The notes: generated by a model not told the origin, from the sequence alone. 64,000 bases of DNA from Breviolum minutum Mf 1.05b.01 (GCA_000507305.1 DF241096.1:2967-66966), one strand, 5' to 3'. Positions 43,779-55,009 are shown, numbered from the stretch's first letter. Numbers and translations: made by a program.

Positions 43779-43848
43779 TTTTGACCCAAACGTCTCTAAC
43801 GAATCTATTCGTGTGGGGTGTGACAACGAAATCCGAAAAGTTCGCTGA
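43779..43848 (+). CDS. Exon, unknown
   Basis: After CATTTTCTGAAG the frame reads FDPNVSNESIRVGCDNEIRK then VR and TGA. A 79-codon ATG frame overlaps it. Confidence 0.35.
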
Positions 43849-43898
43849 AACTTTGGTGGTAACAGTCATTCTAAGGCCACATTACATGTTCTGCACAG

Positions 43899-43967
43899 AA
43901 ATTCAGCGACGAAATCGGAACTTGTGTAGTTTTATGATGTCACTTTGGAGGCGCTTGGTTTGGCAAG
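43899..43967 (+). CDS. Exon, basic/aromatic, unknown
   Basis: After CATGTTCTGCACAG, with preceding G: EIQRRNRNLCSFMMSLWRRL then VWQ and a G|GTTCGT donor. Phase 1 at both ends. Confidence 0.4.
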
Positions 43968-44150
43968 GTTCGTTCCAAGATATGAACCGTATCATGGGGG
44001 TGAACAGCTCTCCAATTTGAAAGGACATTCTGCAGGAACTAGTCCGATTTTATGCACATTGGATGTCCGTTGTGAGTACTCAATTTCTGACGACCGCTAA
44101 TGTCAGTCAAACATCAACACTTGGATGAAAAGATTCTTCACCAGTTGGGA

Positions 44151-44257
44151 TACACCCCCGAAAACTAACATGGAACCTGAAAAGGATGGTTTCCAAAAGG
44201 AATCTCCTTTTCCAGGGGTCCATTTTCAGGTTCCATGTTAGTTTTCGGGGGAGTATA
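44151..44257. mobile_element. Near-perfect palindromic C/D-type element
   Basis: TACACCCCCGAAAACTAACATGGAACCTGAAAA at the left is the complement of TTTTCAGGTTCCATGTTAGTTTTCGGGGGAGTATA at the right; the central GGTTTCC/GGAATCTCC also pairs. About 107 bp, almost wholly foldback, so probably the youngest of its kind here. Confidence 0.95.
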
Positions 44258-44289
44258 CAAAAACACTGGTATTTTTTTTTGACCACATG

Positions 44290-44460
44290 GAATCAACCAT
44301 GTATAACCGGGATGCGATTTTCCACCGATCAGGGTCGTGTGCCAAGTTGTTGCGATTTGGTCAGTGGTGGTGTGGAACAGTACCTGGGTTTGCAACATGA
44401 GCCAACAAAAAGGGATGCCCCTGGTGGTTTTGTTCCTTTAAGGAACTTCTTGAAGGTCAT
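44290..44460 (+). CDS. Possible exon, unknown
   Basis: Frame with RFSTDQGRVPSCCDLVSGGV, EQYLGLQHEPTKRDAPGGFV and PLRNFLK, followed by a TTGAAG|GTCATT donor. No clear acceptor, and the frame begins in the element just upstream, so the 5' edge is unknown. Confidence 0.35.
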
Positions 44461-44733
44461 TACCATGTTGTGAACATCTTGAAATTTTAAATCAGAAATG
44501 AATGAATCATAATATTTTCTTGGAAATCCGTAAGAAGCTACACCTTTTGTCTTTTTGATTCCTTATGGGTTATCAATCAACCAGTTGGGAAATTTTAGTT
44601 TCGGTTTTCCATCTATTTTCCACTGCTGGGTTGGGATTTCGAAACAAGTTTGGTGGAAGGAGGCAAAAACCCGCCCTTTGTAAATTGGATCAAACATTTT
44701 TTTGCTTTCTGCTTCAAATAGTATCAATGGAGT

Positions 44734-44866
44734 TTCCTGGTTCTCTTAATAGGTGGTAGGTACCATATAATTCCCCAATTGGCAGTATATACCACTTATG
44801 TACCACTTATATATTGCCTATTGGGTGATCATATATCACCTACCACCTATTACGGGAACCAGAAAC
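44734..44866. mobile_element. Family G inverted-repeat element
   Basis: TTTCCTGGTTCTCTTAATAGGTGGTAGGT at the left pairs with ACCTACCACCTATTACGGGAACCAGAAA at the right, about 28 bp with few mismatches. Inside, CCCAATTGGCAGTATATACC and TATATATTGCCTATTGGG pair again, giving a long cruciform-capable sequence. No other copy seen. Confidence 0.9.
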
Positions 44867-44931
44867 AGCTATTGATAGTATATCATATTGTGGCTGTTGA
44901 ACTGCTATCCGTGTTGCTTTAGCCGCGTGTT

Positions 44932-45243
44932 TTGGATTGTTTTGGTAGATTCGGAAACTATGTTTATGTTTTCTCCACACCGAATCAGTTTTGGCAACAA
45001 CCTGCAACCTTGTCTTGTTTCAACTCATTTTACACTTGCATTGAACGAACCAATTGTTTGAGGATGTATTTGGCATGTTTCAGTGAAATTCACATCAATT
45101 TTGCTTCAAAAGATGGCCCGTTTGGCCTGTTTCCATTTCATTTGGTCAAATTTATAATAGATGACAGAACAACCCCCAAACTACGTGATTTGTGTGTTGG
45201 GGAAATGTCTACATGCGAAAATTTTCGGGGAAAACACAAATAG
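44932..45243 (+). CDS. Long open frame, doubtful exon
   Basis: 103 codons with HINFASKDGPFGLFPFHLVK and then KLRDLCVGEMSTCENFRGKH before TAG. Length is notable for this window but no splice signals frame it. Confidence 0.3.
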   Translation: MDCFGRFGNYVYVFSTPNQFWQQPATLSCFNSFYTCIERTNCLRMYLACFSEIHINFASKDGPFGLFPFHLVKFIIDDRTTPKLRDLCVGEMSTCENFRGKHK

Positions 45244-46073
45244 TTGAATCTTGGATCTAGCCCCCACCAGACCGTAACAGTGACCACCAGTTGAACTCCC
45301 ACTTCCTAACATTGAATTCACATGGGCTTTACGGTTTACTTACCCCGTGTGATTCTCCGAGAAACTGGAACGACTGAGGCGTACGGCAGAGTCTGGATGC
45401 TTAAACTATGGGGTCATGATGCTGGTTTTTGAAACCACAGCTGACTTGTGAAAAAATGCAAACACAAAAGTCTGGAAGATTGACAGGGGTCATTAAAGTG
45501 CCCATCTTTTGGGGGAATCAAACAATACAAATTTATGGCAATTTTGCAGAGTTTCCTTTATAACAATGCATTGTTTGGGTTGGTTTCATATCGTGACGCC
45601 TGAAGATTGGTGTAGCAGGCCCTTTGTCATCCTTTGCCTATCAATCTCTTTATGGGATCCAGCTTTCCTTTGATAGTTGAGCCCTGAGTCCAAGTCATAA
45701 ACAGGTTATGTTATGGTTTTCTTTTGGGGGTAAATGATTGTATCTTTGTGAAATGAATACTGTTTTTCAGATATTTACTGTATGTGTTAATTATAGACTA
45801 TAGACAGTCGTTTTATGGTGTAATACCAAATATCTCTATCTAACGTTATAAAGATACTTTCAGTTTGGGTGCTCATAGCACCCTAAGGGATACTGTTTTT
45901 CCATTGCTTTTTCGTTAATCTTAAAAAATCCATGTGGCACTCGAGCTCGAAAATCCAGGCATCTTTTCCGATGTATGTGATGTATGTCATGTTCAGATTT
46001 TGATTTCGGTGGTTGCAGAAATCTGTTGTTTCCACCCCTCTGTTTGGTGGGGAACCTACGTTGACCTACGCAT

Positions 46074-46194
46074 GTGTGCAATGGGTATGATTCTATTCTG
46101 GAACATGGGACCACAACCGACCTGAACCTGGTAGACCTGGAAGAAACGTTTTCTAAACGGTTTCTTTTAGTTTTATCAGAAATTCGGGGCGAAG
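46074..46194 (+). CDS. Exon, unknown
   Basis: Frame reading GYDSILEHGTTTDLNLVDLE then ETFSKRFLLVLSEIRGE, donor GCGAAG|GTGGTT. Strong helical, charged sequence. The acceptor is not evident, so the start is approximate. Confidence 0.4.
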
Positions 46195-47684
46195 GTGGTT
46201 TATGCTCACCTGTTTTCCTATTTCGTCGAATTCCTAAGACATTGGCTGGATTTTTTTGTCTGTATATGCATAAATTAACTAGTATGCATTACTAAGCGCA
46301 TCATAACATGTGGTGATTCACACCACTTTTTTCCGGCAGGATTACCATCGCCTAACAAACCTTAATTGCTTCAGAGATGAATTCCTGCCCCGGTTGACGT
46401 GGATTCTGAATTTTGGCCCATAATGGGAATACAGTTTGTCTAAAACATGAGATTTTTTGGCATTTCCTGCACCCAAATTTGACATTGAACAACCAAACGT
46501 TGAGATGTTTGTTGGATGATGTTTTCTTCTACTAAATTAATTTGTTTTTATATAAATTCCATGGGAGTGATTTCAAGAACAGGTAGGGTGCTCAAACTTG
46601 GACGCCCCCAGAATGAATTTGATGATTCATATTTTAGAACCTAATGAAGGGATACCAAAGACCCCCAAATCATGATTATCAGAAGGTCCCATGGCCCATT
46701 TTGGGAAAAAAAACATCTGAGATCTTGTACCTGGGATGTATGCTTAAATGATTTAAAGCGTATAAATCATCCCTAGCGCTCCAAATACCCTGCTGTAGAA
46801 TGTCTTTCGGCACCCAAAACTGGTTCTCCAAAACCACAACTGCAGTTCCGGAATTGGATATCATAGTAACAGGAGGATAAACATGTGTGAACTCCAATAT
46901 CAACCTGTCTCAGCCAACTGAAAAACCTCAGGACTTTCTGCGACGCCTGGGGAAGTCAAGGTAAGGTCGATTATGCGGGAAAACCGTGTGGAGACCCAAA
47001 GCCGATTCTTCAAAAACGACCAGGGGGAGGATTCGGGTGTATAGATAGCTAGATATCCTAGTGACACTCATAATATACACCGGTTCAATAGTTTTTTTGT
47101 GTTGGGATTTCAACTTGCAACTTATATAACGTGGGGCCTTATACTGATACTGTACAAAGATGGGAGGACTCAGCAACAAAAAGTGGTCCGAGACAGGGAG
47201 TTGTTGGGAAACTCCTTTCAGCACAATGGGGAATTAAGGAGGGTACAAATTGACATCCTATAAGCATATTTGACCATGCCATTTTTTTTGCTAACATGTT
47301 TGTGCGTTCCAATGTGTTGGTCGATTTGACTTACCTAATTCAAATAGATAGAATGGTTGAAACTGAGATCTTTTGTGAAGGATAGTTAATTCGTGCCGAG
47401 TAAGAACAAAAGCATAAAATTCCAATCTTTTACTCTTCTATGGCGTCATGCTGTGTGAGCTACTATTCAATAGATAGTTTTCAAGAGCCTTAGGTTGTTG
47501 AATCCCAAAACATTCACACTCGGCAGACTACATCAATTTCCGCCTGAGTTTTTTTTCCTTTTCCGTCACGACTTCTAAGGTGCAATTTTGGCAGCTGGCC
47601 ATGTCTTTTTGATGTGACTTGGACAATTGGTGGTTGACCATGGAAAGCAGGCACCAGATGTTACTTTTCAATTATTCTACATAG

Positions 47685-47853
47685 TTGTACATCCTACATC
47701 CTATGCATTCCTATGTACATATTGGTGAATGGGACGCTGAGGAAGGTGTATGCCATGCTGCATGGCCATGATGTTGACATGGCTAACATGTACACCTGTA
47801 CCGTGGGTCTTTGTGAAATGAGGTTGTCCCTGGAGGGCCCACCGGCGATATGA
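47685..47853 (+). CDS. Exon, unknown, partly hydrophobic
   Basis: After TTATTCTACATAG the frame reads CTSYILCIPMYILVNGTLRK, VYAMLHGHDVDMANMYTCTV, GLCEMRLSLEGPPAI, TGA. The minus-strand 109-codon frame over it is treated as a shadow. Confidence 0.45.
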
Positions 47854-48454
47854 TTGGTGAGTTGATGTACTTTGTGGAACCAGAGACTGGGATGACATGG
47901 GATGATTTTTCGCTGGTGAGGGGAAGATGGTTCAAAGCAAAAGAAACGATTCATTTTTTTCCGAAGAGGCTGAGGTTTGTGGGAGATAGAATGATTTGAT
48001 TTGCAGATGTGATCAAGTGCCAACTTGACATCTTATGATGTCAGGTTGAGTTCACTCTTCAAATCAAGCAGGTGAAACAAGAAGAAATGGGAACCCAAAG
48101 GGCCATAGAAGCTCAGTTTCTTTTTGATGTTGTGCAGGTCAAAGGAAAGTGTTGATTTTCTCCGTTGGTTTTGGGCACACAAAATTATACCAAAACCAGT
48201 CATTCTTAGTGTCCCACATGCCCATGATGCATGGTATGTTTTTGCATTCGCAGGTTTGAACCCATGGTTCGCAATCAAAGGGTTTTGATAGCTGGTGCTT
48301 CAACCTTTAGACATCTGAATAGTAACCATATAGTAACCACAGTGTGGATATATTATTATATGTATACCATTGTTCCTTCCAATCACATTCACACACACTT
48401 AGAGATGGGAAGATGTGTTGTATTGTCTTGCATTGTGTACATGTTCATTTGAAG

Positions 48455-48651
48455 CTCTTTTTGAGGCAAAGGTAGATCCCTTGGATTTGTTGAATGTTTT
48501 CACAGGGACGCCTGTCATCTTCAAAGTTGAGCCTCTTAACCACACAGACTCAAGCATGACGAACTCAGGACGTTTCCAGCTATGTTGCAGTGGTGAACAC
48601 CACCTGTTTCCTGCAGCTGGAGTTTGGGTAGCTTCATTTTCTTCTCATTGA
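48455..48651 (+). CDS. Exon, unknown
   Basis: After GTTCATTTGAAG, with preceding G: ALFEAKVDPLDLLNVFTGTP, VIFKVEPLNHTDSSMTNSGR, FQLCCSGEHHLFPAAGVW and on to TGA. Beta-rich look, protein-like throughout. A donor at GCAGTG|GTGAAC is possible. Confidence 0.5.
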
Positions 48652-48812
48652 TTGTGAAGTCATTGAATTGTTCTTGTGTGATTGCAATCTTTTTTTCCAA
48701 AGGTAAGCTTGGAAATATCAATGGTTCCTGGTATGGTGATTTCCAGCAATCTCCAAGGAACTCGCTACAAGACATGGCTCAACGTTCTCCAAAAAAGCTA
48801 ACATTCAATAAG

Positions 48813-48975
48813 TGGCGAAAAGGATGTCACCGTCACCCGCGTTCAACGTCACTCACATTCGCTGTCAATGACAGGTCATCGGGCTCTCCGTGATTTTGCT
48901 GTTGTTGATCTTGGAAACTGGGCTGCATTGGAAGAAAAAGCGGCGCACCGCACCTTTTTAACCTGGAGCGGTTAG
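48813..48975 (+). CDS. Exon, unknown, 54 codons
   Basis: Frame (two bases from the previous exon plus T) reading GEKDVTVTRVQRHSHSLSMT, GHRALRDFAVVDLGNWAALE, EKAAHRTFLTWSG, TAG. GC-richer than its flanks. The ATG frame at 48,624-48,893 is the shadow. Confidence 0.45.
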
Positions 48976-49486
48976 GGGGGGGGAAAGGAGATGGGACTGT
49001 GAACTCCATGAAGTAAGGGGTTGACTAATCCTGATGCAAAAAAACCCGCAAGTAATGACCTCGGATCCAAGGATTTAAACATCACCCAGACAAACCACTG
49101 ACAGAATATTTTTCTGGTGAATAGAAATATAGCTCCTACAGTTGACCCAGACTCAAATCTTTCTTGATGGGAAGCCACCTGAAATTACGAAAAGCTTTTG
49201 ATTCGCAGAAAGATCTAATGAATTCTTTCAGTGATTGACTTCTGGTGGACATGCTCTGCAAATTGAAAGAGCCTTGCATTTCAGGTCCCTGCATGCCGTT
49301 TGTTCAAGTCTGACTTATTGGGTAAGACTCTGACAGCTGAAAGCACTCGGATCTTTCTGTTTCCAGAGGTGCTAATGAGGAGTAAGATGATTTCGTTGTG
49401 ACTTTCGAGATGACATCCATGTTACTGGTAATTTTTGGATTGTTTTGGATATTTTTGGCTTTGTAGGGTACAATTGAATATATACA

Positions 49487-49645
49487 ATGGAATCCGGAGT
49501 TTCTCTACACTTTCGAAGATCAAAATTGGATGAATCTTTGATGATCACCATTTTTTCACAGCTTCACAACTTGGAATCACAACATGTGGTGGATTTTTTA
49601 AAAAAGCTCAGCAAGCCGAGAGTTTCAACAAAAAATTCACAAGAT
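49487..49645 (+). CDS. Possible exon, unknown
   Basis: Open frame GVSLHFRRSKLDESLMITIF, QLHNLESQHVVDFLKKLSKP, RVSTKNSQDEQVRKYE. Helical and charged in its second half. It runs straight into the family E element at 49,661, so its true end is before that. Confidence 0.4.
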
Positions 49646-49660
49646 GAACAAGTGCGAAAA

Positions 49661-49769
49661 TATGAGTGTTTCCAAAAATAGGGGTACCCCAAAATGGATG
49701 GTTTATAATGGAAAACCCTCTTAAAATGGATGATTTGGGGGTACCACTATTTTTAGAAACATCCATATC
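49661..49769. mobile_element. Family E inverted-repeat element, copy 2
   Basis: TATGAGTGTTTCCAAAAATAGGGGTACCCC pairs with GGGGGTACCACTATTTTTAGAAACATCCATA. Internal AAAATGGATGGTTTATAATGGAAAACCCTC is almost identical to copy 1. Confidence 0.95.
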
Positions 49770-50587
49770 TAACAACAAAAAAACAGATGAAATCCTTCCA
49801 AAATACGTCTGAGATGGTTGATTCAATGATTACTTCCCCTCCCCCCGGAAAATGAACGGAATCTATTCTGAAATTCAATGGTTGGTTCAGATGTATGGAT
49901 CTGAAAAGGGGGACGACTTCGTTGGTTTTCCAGGTCGTTGGTTGGTTATCCATCATCAATCAATTTGGATACCAAGGCTCCGTGGCTTATGAAAAATTGC
50001 AGGCCAACAGCTTTGGGCAGGGCGCTAACCGACACAACACAAGATGGAGCTGGGAGAGATACTGCCCATGAATTCATAGGCAATGAAAGTGGTTGTATAG
50101 AATCATTGTCGAAATCGTTATGGATGATAAGTCAACGAACACAAACGAACAAATGGACAGAAAGTCATTGATGCATTAGACCTCAACATACCCGCTGCAG
50201 GGCTGAAGTTCGTTTCATTCGTGAACCCCATTGCAGGTTCAAACAAGATTATGCAAGTTACTGGGTAGTGCTTGTACGAAGGATAGGCCTTTGGAGCATG
50301 TTGTTAACGGTATCATCATGACGATATCGATAACGATGACCATGACTATGATTGCAATGATGGTGATAATAATGGACCATCTTCTATAGGTCTCTGAGCA
50401 TGGCACAGGTGTGATTGCAACTTGAACTTGCTGCAGGCGGCATGGACTGAAACGGAGGAATAGACATGACTAGTTTGGTACAGGACATTGTATGCATTTT
50501 TGCAGGATGTTCCATGAGTCAAGGATAGATGATAGGATTGCTAAGTTGTTTCGTTGTTGGTTTTGAGATGGAATTTGTTGAACTGAG

Positions 50588-50699
50588 TCGATGATCCGGA
50601 GACGCAGGAAGAAGAAGACGCAGAATTGTATGACCCTGATGACCCAGCATCAGATTGGGGTCAAGCAGTGCAAGAAGCTCTACAGGACTTGCACCAATG
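50588..50699 (+). CDS. Exon, strongly acidic, unknown
   Basis: After TTGTTGAACTGAG, with preceding G: VDDPETQEEEDAELYDPDDP then ASDWGQAVQEALQDLHQ, donor CAATG|GTGACT. Likely a disordered acidic region followed by a helix. A Cys-containing frame (LYRTCTNGDCRWKFGRTNCY) crosses the donor and is also open. Confidence 0.5.
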
Positions 50700-51060
50700 G
50701 TGACTGTCGCTGGAAGTTTGGTCGTACAAACTGCTACCTTGGAAAGTTGTGTTCCCCTCTGTCAGGAGGAATACCAACGCAAATTGGAAGGTGGTTGTTG
50801 TCCCTTGCTGAGACATAAAGGATGTCAGGATGGACCTTTCCTGGTGCCGACCCAACATCTTTCCCAAGGTGTGTTGTTTTTTTGTTTCTCTTGCTCTCCA
50901 AAGCACCATTCTTCCGTTGTAATTTCTCAAACTTTTGCCCCAGGAATTGCAGTGACTCCTTAGGTCCCTAGCACAGTTCTTAAAGGAAACACTTATAGCA
51001 GACATTGAAATTTACAAACCTCTTCCACACCCCACAAGCACAAACTGCTAAAGTCAGAAC

Positions 51061-51193
51061 AGAACTTTGCAGCAGTATGTGTAGAAACTTTGCTTTTGAT
51101 AGGCTTTTGGTGGGATTTGCAGGTACCCAAGCACTATGCAAGCTGTTTGAAATTCAAATGGCTTCCTGTTCATGTGGGTGCAAATGTGATTGA
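51061..51193 (+). CDS. Possible exon, Cys-rich end, two frames
   Basis: One frame reads MCRNFAFDRLLVGFAGTQAL then CKLFEIQMASCSCGCKCD to TGA. Another begins after TTTTGGTGGGATTTGCAG at 51,122: VPKHYASCLKFKWLPVHVGA, NVIEIPILCYS. Undecided. Confidence 0.3.
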
Positions 51194-51309
51194 AATTCCC
51201 ATTCTTTGCTACAGTTTATCAACAAATTGTTCCTAACCCAAGCTCTCAATGCAACTGAACCACTGTGTTGTTGAGTTGACAACAATTCATCCATCTTCAA
51301 CCACCTTCA

Positions 51310-51484
51310 CCCCCCAACCCCAAAAGGAAAGACGTCCAAAGACTCAGGCGCAAAGCTTGCAGCCTATGTGCCGCATCGAGAAAAGCTCAAGTTCCTGTCC
51401 CGTGTGACCCGTGTGCTGTGTGCACTCTGCCGACGTGCGGGGTCTCATTGGGTGCCGTTGATGGAATTTGTGGCGTTTGTGTGA
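51310..51484 (+). CDS. Cys-rich or basic exon, two frames
   Basis: Frame 1: PPNPKRKDVQRLRRKACSLC then AASRKAQVPVPCDPCAVCTL, PTCGVSLGAVDGICGVCVI and TGA, with C-x2-C, C-x2-C-x2-C and C-x2-C pairs as in zinc-binding modules. Frame 2: GKTSKDSGAKLAAYVPHREK, LKFLSRVTRVLCALCRRAGS, HW and a GTGCCG donor. No firm acceptor. Confidence 0.35.
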
Positions 51485-52450
51485 TTTGAAGGATGATGGG
51501 AAGAGATGGATATATCATGTAGGTTCATGGGTTGGTGGTTGTTTCTGAGTGGTAGGCAATACTCAGGGCCACCAAAAAATACGTGAATGATCCCTGAATT
51601 TAAGAAAGTCTTATAGCCCTTTTTTTGTGTAGGAGTAGCCAAGTACGGACGACTAATTTGGAGACATACCAAAACCTGTTGATTCAAGAAGAGGCAGATC
51701 AAAGCCTAAAGCGATCATATCAACAATTACGCAATCATACAGACTTGATCCCTTTAGCAGCACTATGCTGCGGTTTAAGCGGTGATTTAAGAAATCGGTA
51801 CAGTGCTACCAACTATTTTAGATGAGGACGCGGACATTCAATCGGAAACTTTAACAATAAACACTCGGGATCCCATTTTTGGATATTTTTGGTTGAATAC
51901 GGAAAGTTCGATCTTGCAGTTCATAGCCCTACCAACTCTTTCAAACAACTTCAAATTCAATAGTGATTCTTGAAAGGGGTTGCAAGGTCTAATGGTCCGT
52001 TCGGAACAAGGTCAAATGAGCCGCCCATTAGTGGGAATGATCTCAAAAACCCATGACAGGATCCACGACCTGAATACATTCTAAGTTAAGTGCTTTCTGG
52101 GTGGCTAGGGACAACACTGGGACAATGATTTAATCCATCTTTTTGGGAGGTTTAGGAGTTTAGGATAGACCTCATTGGACATGACTTCTGATGCAAAAGT
52201 TGTTGTCTTGCTTTCACCCTATGCCTAAGAGATTCAGGATGGTAACAGTACGAGGTGTTTCTCAGCAATCACCTAAGTTCTAGATTGAACCTCTGGCCAA
52301 ACAAGTCTGCTCCTTTGATTTATGTAGGGGATTCAATCCAACCCTCTATTGTTAGGATTATGAAATGTCACCATCCGAAGTATGAAAATCCTTGTCTTGA
52401 CCGGATATTTTGGGCTTCATGGCTCACATGTGCCATGCGCACCCGGTAGG

Positions 52451-52575
52451 GTTGATGATGTTGATGGAAGAAACCCTGCAGCACGTAGGATGTAAGTGCA
52501 AAAGAAGTTGTGGATACAACCAACAACACCAACAACCCAAAACCCTGGTTACCAGGTTTTTTTCCATCAACAAGG
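52451..52575. mobile_element. Family A inverted-repeat element, copy 4
   Basis: GATGTTGATGGAAGAAACCCTG at the left and CAGGTTTTTTTCCATCAACAAG at the right, with a CAACAACACCAACAACCC core. The outermost TACTG of the family has been lost at the left. Confidence 0.75.
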
Positions 52576-52736
52576 TGGATTGGTTGGAAACTATCATGAA
52601 TTAAATATCCATTCAAATATCCATTATTGGAAATTGGATAGATCTTCCATTAGCAGTCTAGAAAGATGATCAATTCCGAATATAGTGAAACAACTGCCCT
52701 GTCTACACCCAAACCCCTTCCCCCCCCTTCCCCCAG

Positions 52737-52761
52737 AGGGTTTTTGTTTCGTGTCGCCGAG
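52737..52761 (+). CDS. Possible micro-exon
   Basis: A very strong tract CCCCTTCCCCCCCCTTCCCCCAG is followed by only 25 open bases (with G: EGFCFVSPR) and a GCCGAG|GTAAAA donor. The splice signals on both sides are consensus-like. Confidence 0.3.
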
Positions 52762-52832
52762 GTAAAAAGACTGACCAAGTCAGTTGGGGCACTCGGAGCC
52801 GTGATGTTTGGCTACTGTACAAAACAGCAAGT

Positions 52833-52942
52833 TACACCCCAGAAGTTTAACAGCTCGCCCCTGAAAAATGGTGGCTGGAAGACGATCCTTTCCTATTGGG
52901 AAGTTAAATTTTCAGGGGCTATGTTACACTTCCAGGGGGTAA
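52833..52942. mobile_element. Family D inverted-repeat element
   Basis: TACACCCCAGAAGTTTAACAGCTCGCCCCTGAAAA at the left, TTTTCAGGGGCTATGTTACACTTCCAGGGGGTA at the right, with GGTGGCTGGAAGACGATCC inside. Confidence 0.85.
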
Positions 52943-53305
52943 ACACCTGAAAAACGATGTTTGGAACGAGCTCTTCAACTCCAGGGGGGTTTGAAGTGGT
53001 GAATTGGATTTTGATAGACTTTTGCCATTTTTTTGCCAATTCTGTTGATCCATCTTCCACTCATTCCTGGAAGATTTTTTGTTGGACTTCCTATCTATTT
53101 GCAGCCATCAAATAGTGGGCAAGATTGAGGGCATCAGCAAATGTGGTCCATCAATTTCCTATTTCCCCCCAAGAAGAATGGGACCGGAAAATACCCAATG
53201 CAGTCCGGTCCATTTTTCTTTGGGTGAAATGAGAAGGATTATAATATCACGAATCACAAAATTTCACGGCGAGAGGTAGCTTGAATATCTTAAAACATTC
53301 CGCAG

Positions 53306-53455
53306 AAGTTAAAAACATGCAGCTTCGGGAATCATTTCGTCAGATGGGGTTGATCGGTATTGATCGGAGCCATTTCTTCCTTCTGGATGTTGGGGGAGAT
53401 GCCTTCACCGAAATGAGCATTTCGATGAAGGTTGCAAGCTCCCCAAAATTTGCGG
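53306..53455 (+). CDS. Exon, unknown, 50 codons
   Basis: After TTAAAACATTCCGCAG, with preceding G: EVKNMQLRESFRQMGLIGID, RSHFFLLDVGGDAFTEMSIS, MKVASSPKFA, donor GCGG|GTTCGA. Phase 1 at both ends and convincing composition. Family unknown. Confidence 0.5.
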
Positions 53456-53743
53456 GTTCGACATTCGATCTTTTTTTCTTTTTGGTCATGACACTCCCAT
53501 TAACTAACAGCTGTCCTTGGAAACTGGAAATCCAACGTTTCCAACAGAGAAAAAAACATGTGTACTTTTTATAGACTTTTTCACTCAGCAATTTTTTAAC
53601 TATAGCAGAAAGTATATTTACAGGGCTCCAAGATGGGATGAAACAACAAAAAACAGAGGTGACAACGTAAAAATGAAAAATATGTCAGATATTCCTCATC
53701 CTTAAGCTAAAAATCTCCAAAAAATGGATACTTTTCAACGTTT

Positions 53744-53850
53744 TACTCTTCCCTAAAACTATAAGAAATCTTTAGATCCCAAAATTTAAAATGAATATCA
53801 TCTTCCAACCATTGATGTTCAACACCCTAATCTCAATTTTCAGGGAGGTT
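53744..53850. mobile_element. Family D element, degraded copy
   Basis: TACTCTTCCCTAAAACTATAAG at the left and CAATTTTCAGGGAGGTTTCG at the right keep the pattern; CTTCCAACCATTGATG inside matches the complement of the family C core. Confidence 0.6.
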
Positions 53851-54380
53851 TCGAAAGGTGAGCGATAATTTGTTTTTGTTTGTCAAGGCGAAGCATCGCC
53901 TGAAGGTGAGCGGAGTAGTCGGCGATCGGCTTCGAAAATCAGCCAGGCGAAGTTTTGAGCAATGAATTTGGAATTGACCTTTCTCCCATAATTTATGGAA
54001 GTGCAAAAATGGGTCCTTCTTCCAATATTAGTTTCCTTTCATTTAGGGTGATTTTTAGGGCTAATTTTCCATGATTCCATGATGGGAGAAAGGGTAGATG
54101 ATGCCTGGTGACTGGGGGGTGTGAAAGATCGTATCACAGCGTAGCGACGGTAGATGACGCTTGCCTCCCAAAAGGTGGCGATTTGTAAGGGGCCATGATG
54201 AACCAATGCATGCGAGTTGCCCCATCTACTTTCCAGGTAGCATATATATATATACACACTATACACAGAAGAAGGTGTTTAGTTGGCTTATATACATACT
54301 ATACTAATCTCTATACTCTAGTACTTCACTACTTCAAAAAGACTTACCATCTCAGATCTCACCTTGTGGACTCCAACCAG

Positions 54381-54569
54381 GGCCGCGAGAGCCGTTCTCA
54401 ACGTGGATCGAAAACTGTGCCTGAAGTGTCTGAGAAGACACCAGTGGAGGTGGCTTGGCTGATGATGTTTCCATTTTTTGTGTGCGGAAAAACACGGGCA
54501 ATAATAGCAGTAACACTGTGCTTGTCGTGTCATGTTGGGGATTTTCTCATTCTACTTACAGTTTGGTAG
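54381..54569 (+). CDS. Exon, three possible frames
   Basis: After CTTGTGGACTCCAACCAG. The ATG-linked frame reads GRESRSQRGSKTVPEVSEKT then VAWLMMFPFFVCGKTRAIIA to TAG. A shorter frame gives AARAVLNVDRKLCLKCLRRH, QWRWLG, stop. A third gives PREPFSTWIENCA, stop. Undecided. Confidence 0.35.
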   Translation, partial: GRESRSQRGSKTVPEVSEKTPVEVAWLMMFPFFVCGKTRAIIAVTLCLSCHVGDFLILLTVW

Positions 54570-55009
54570 GGATTTGAGTATACTTCCTGTTAAGATGAAT
54601 CGGTATAGGGATGACCTCACAAGATTTTGAATGTAATTCCTTTGAATGTATATGGGACTGGAAAAAAAAGTGATGTGAGGGCATAATGTAGAAACCTGGT
54701 TGACATCATCATTACATCATTTTATTACATATCATTTGTTTCTTGTATAACATGAATTCTGGCTATGGATCTGTTTGACTGTATTTGGTGATACATGTGG
54801 AGACAATCAACAGGTTTGAGTCGAAGGGATCACAGTCATGGCCCTCCCCGGGCAGAAAAACAAGCAAGAAATTCGTGTGGCACATGGGTTTGACTCGTTG
54901 AAATTTGTATACCCAGGTTCTTCCAAGTGTCCCTTTTTCAAGTCCAACATGATCTTTTTCAGGTCTTAAGTCAACTCAATTACTTTGAAACTGGAGAACT
55001 TGTAGCGAC

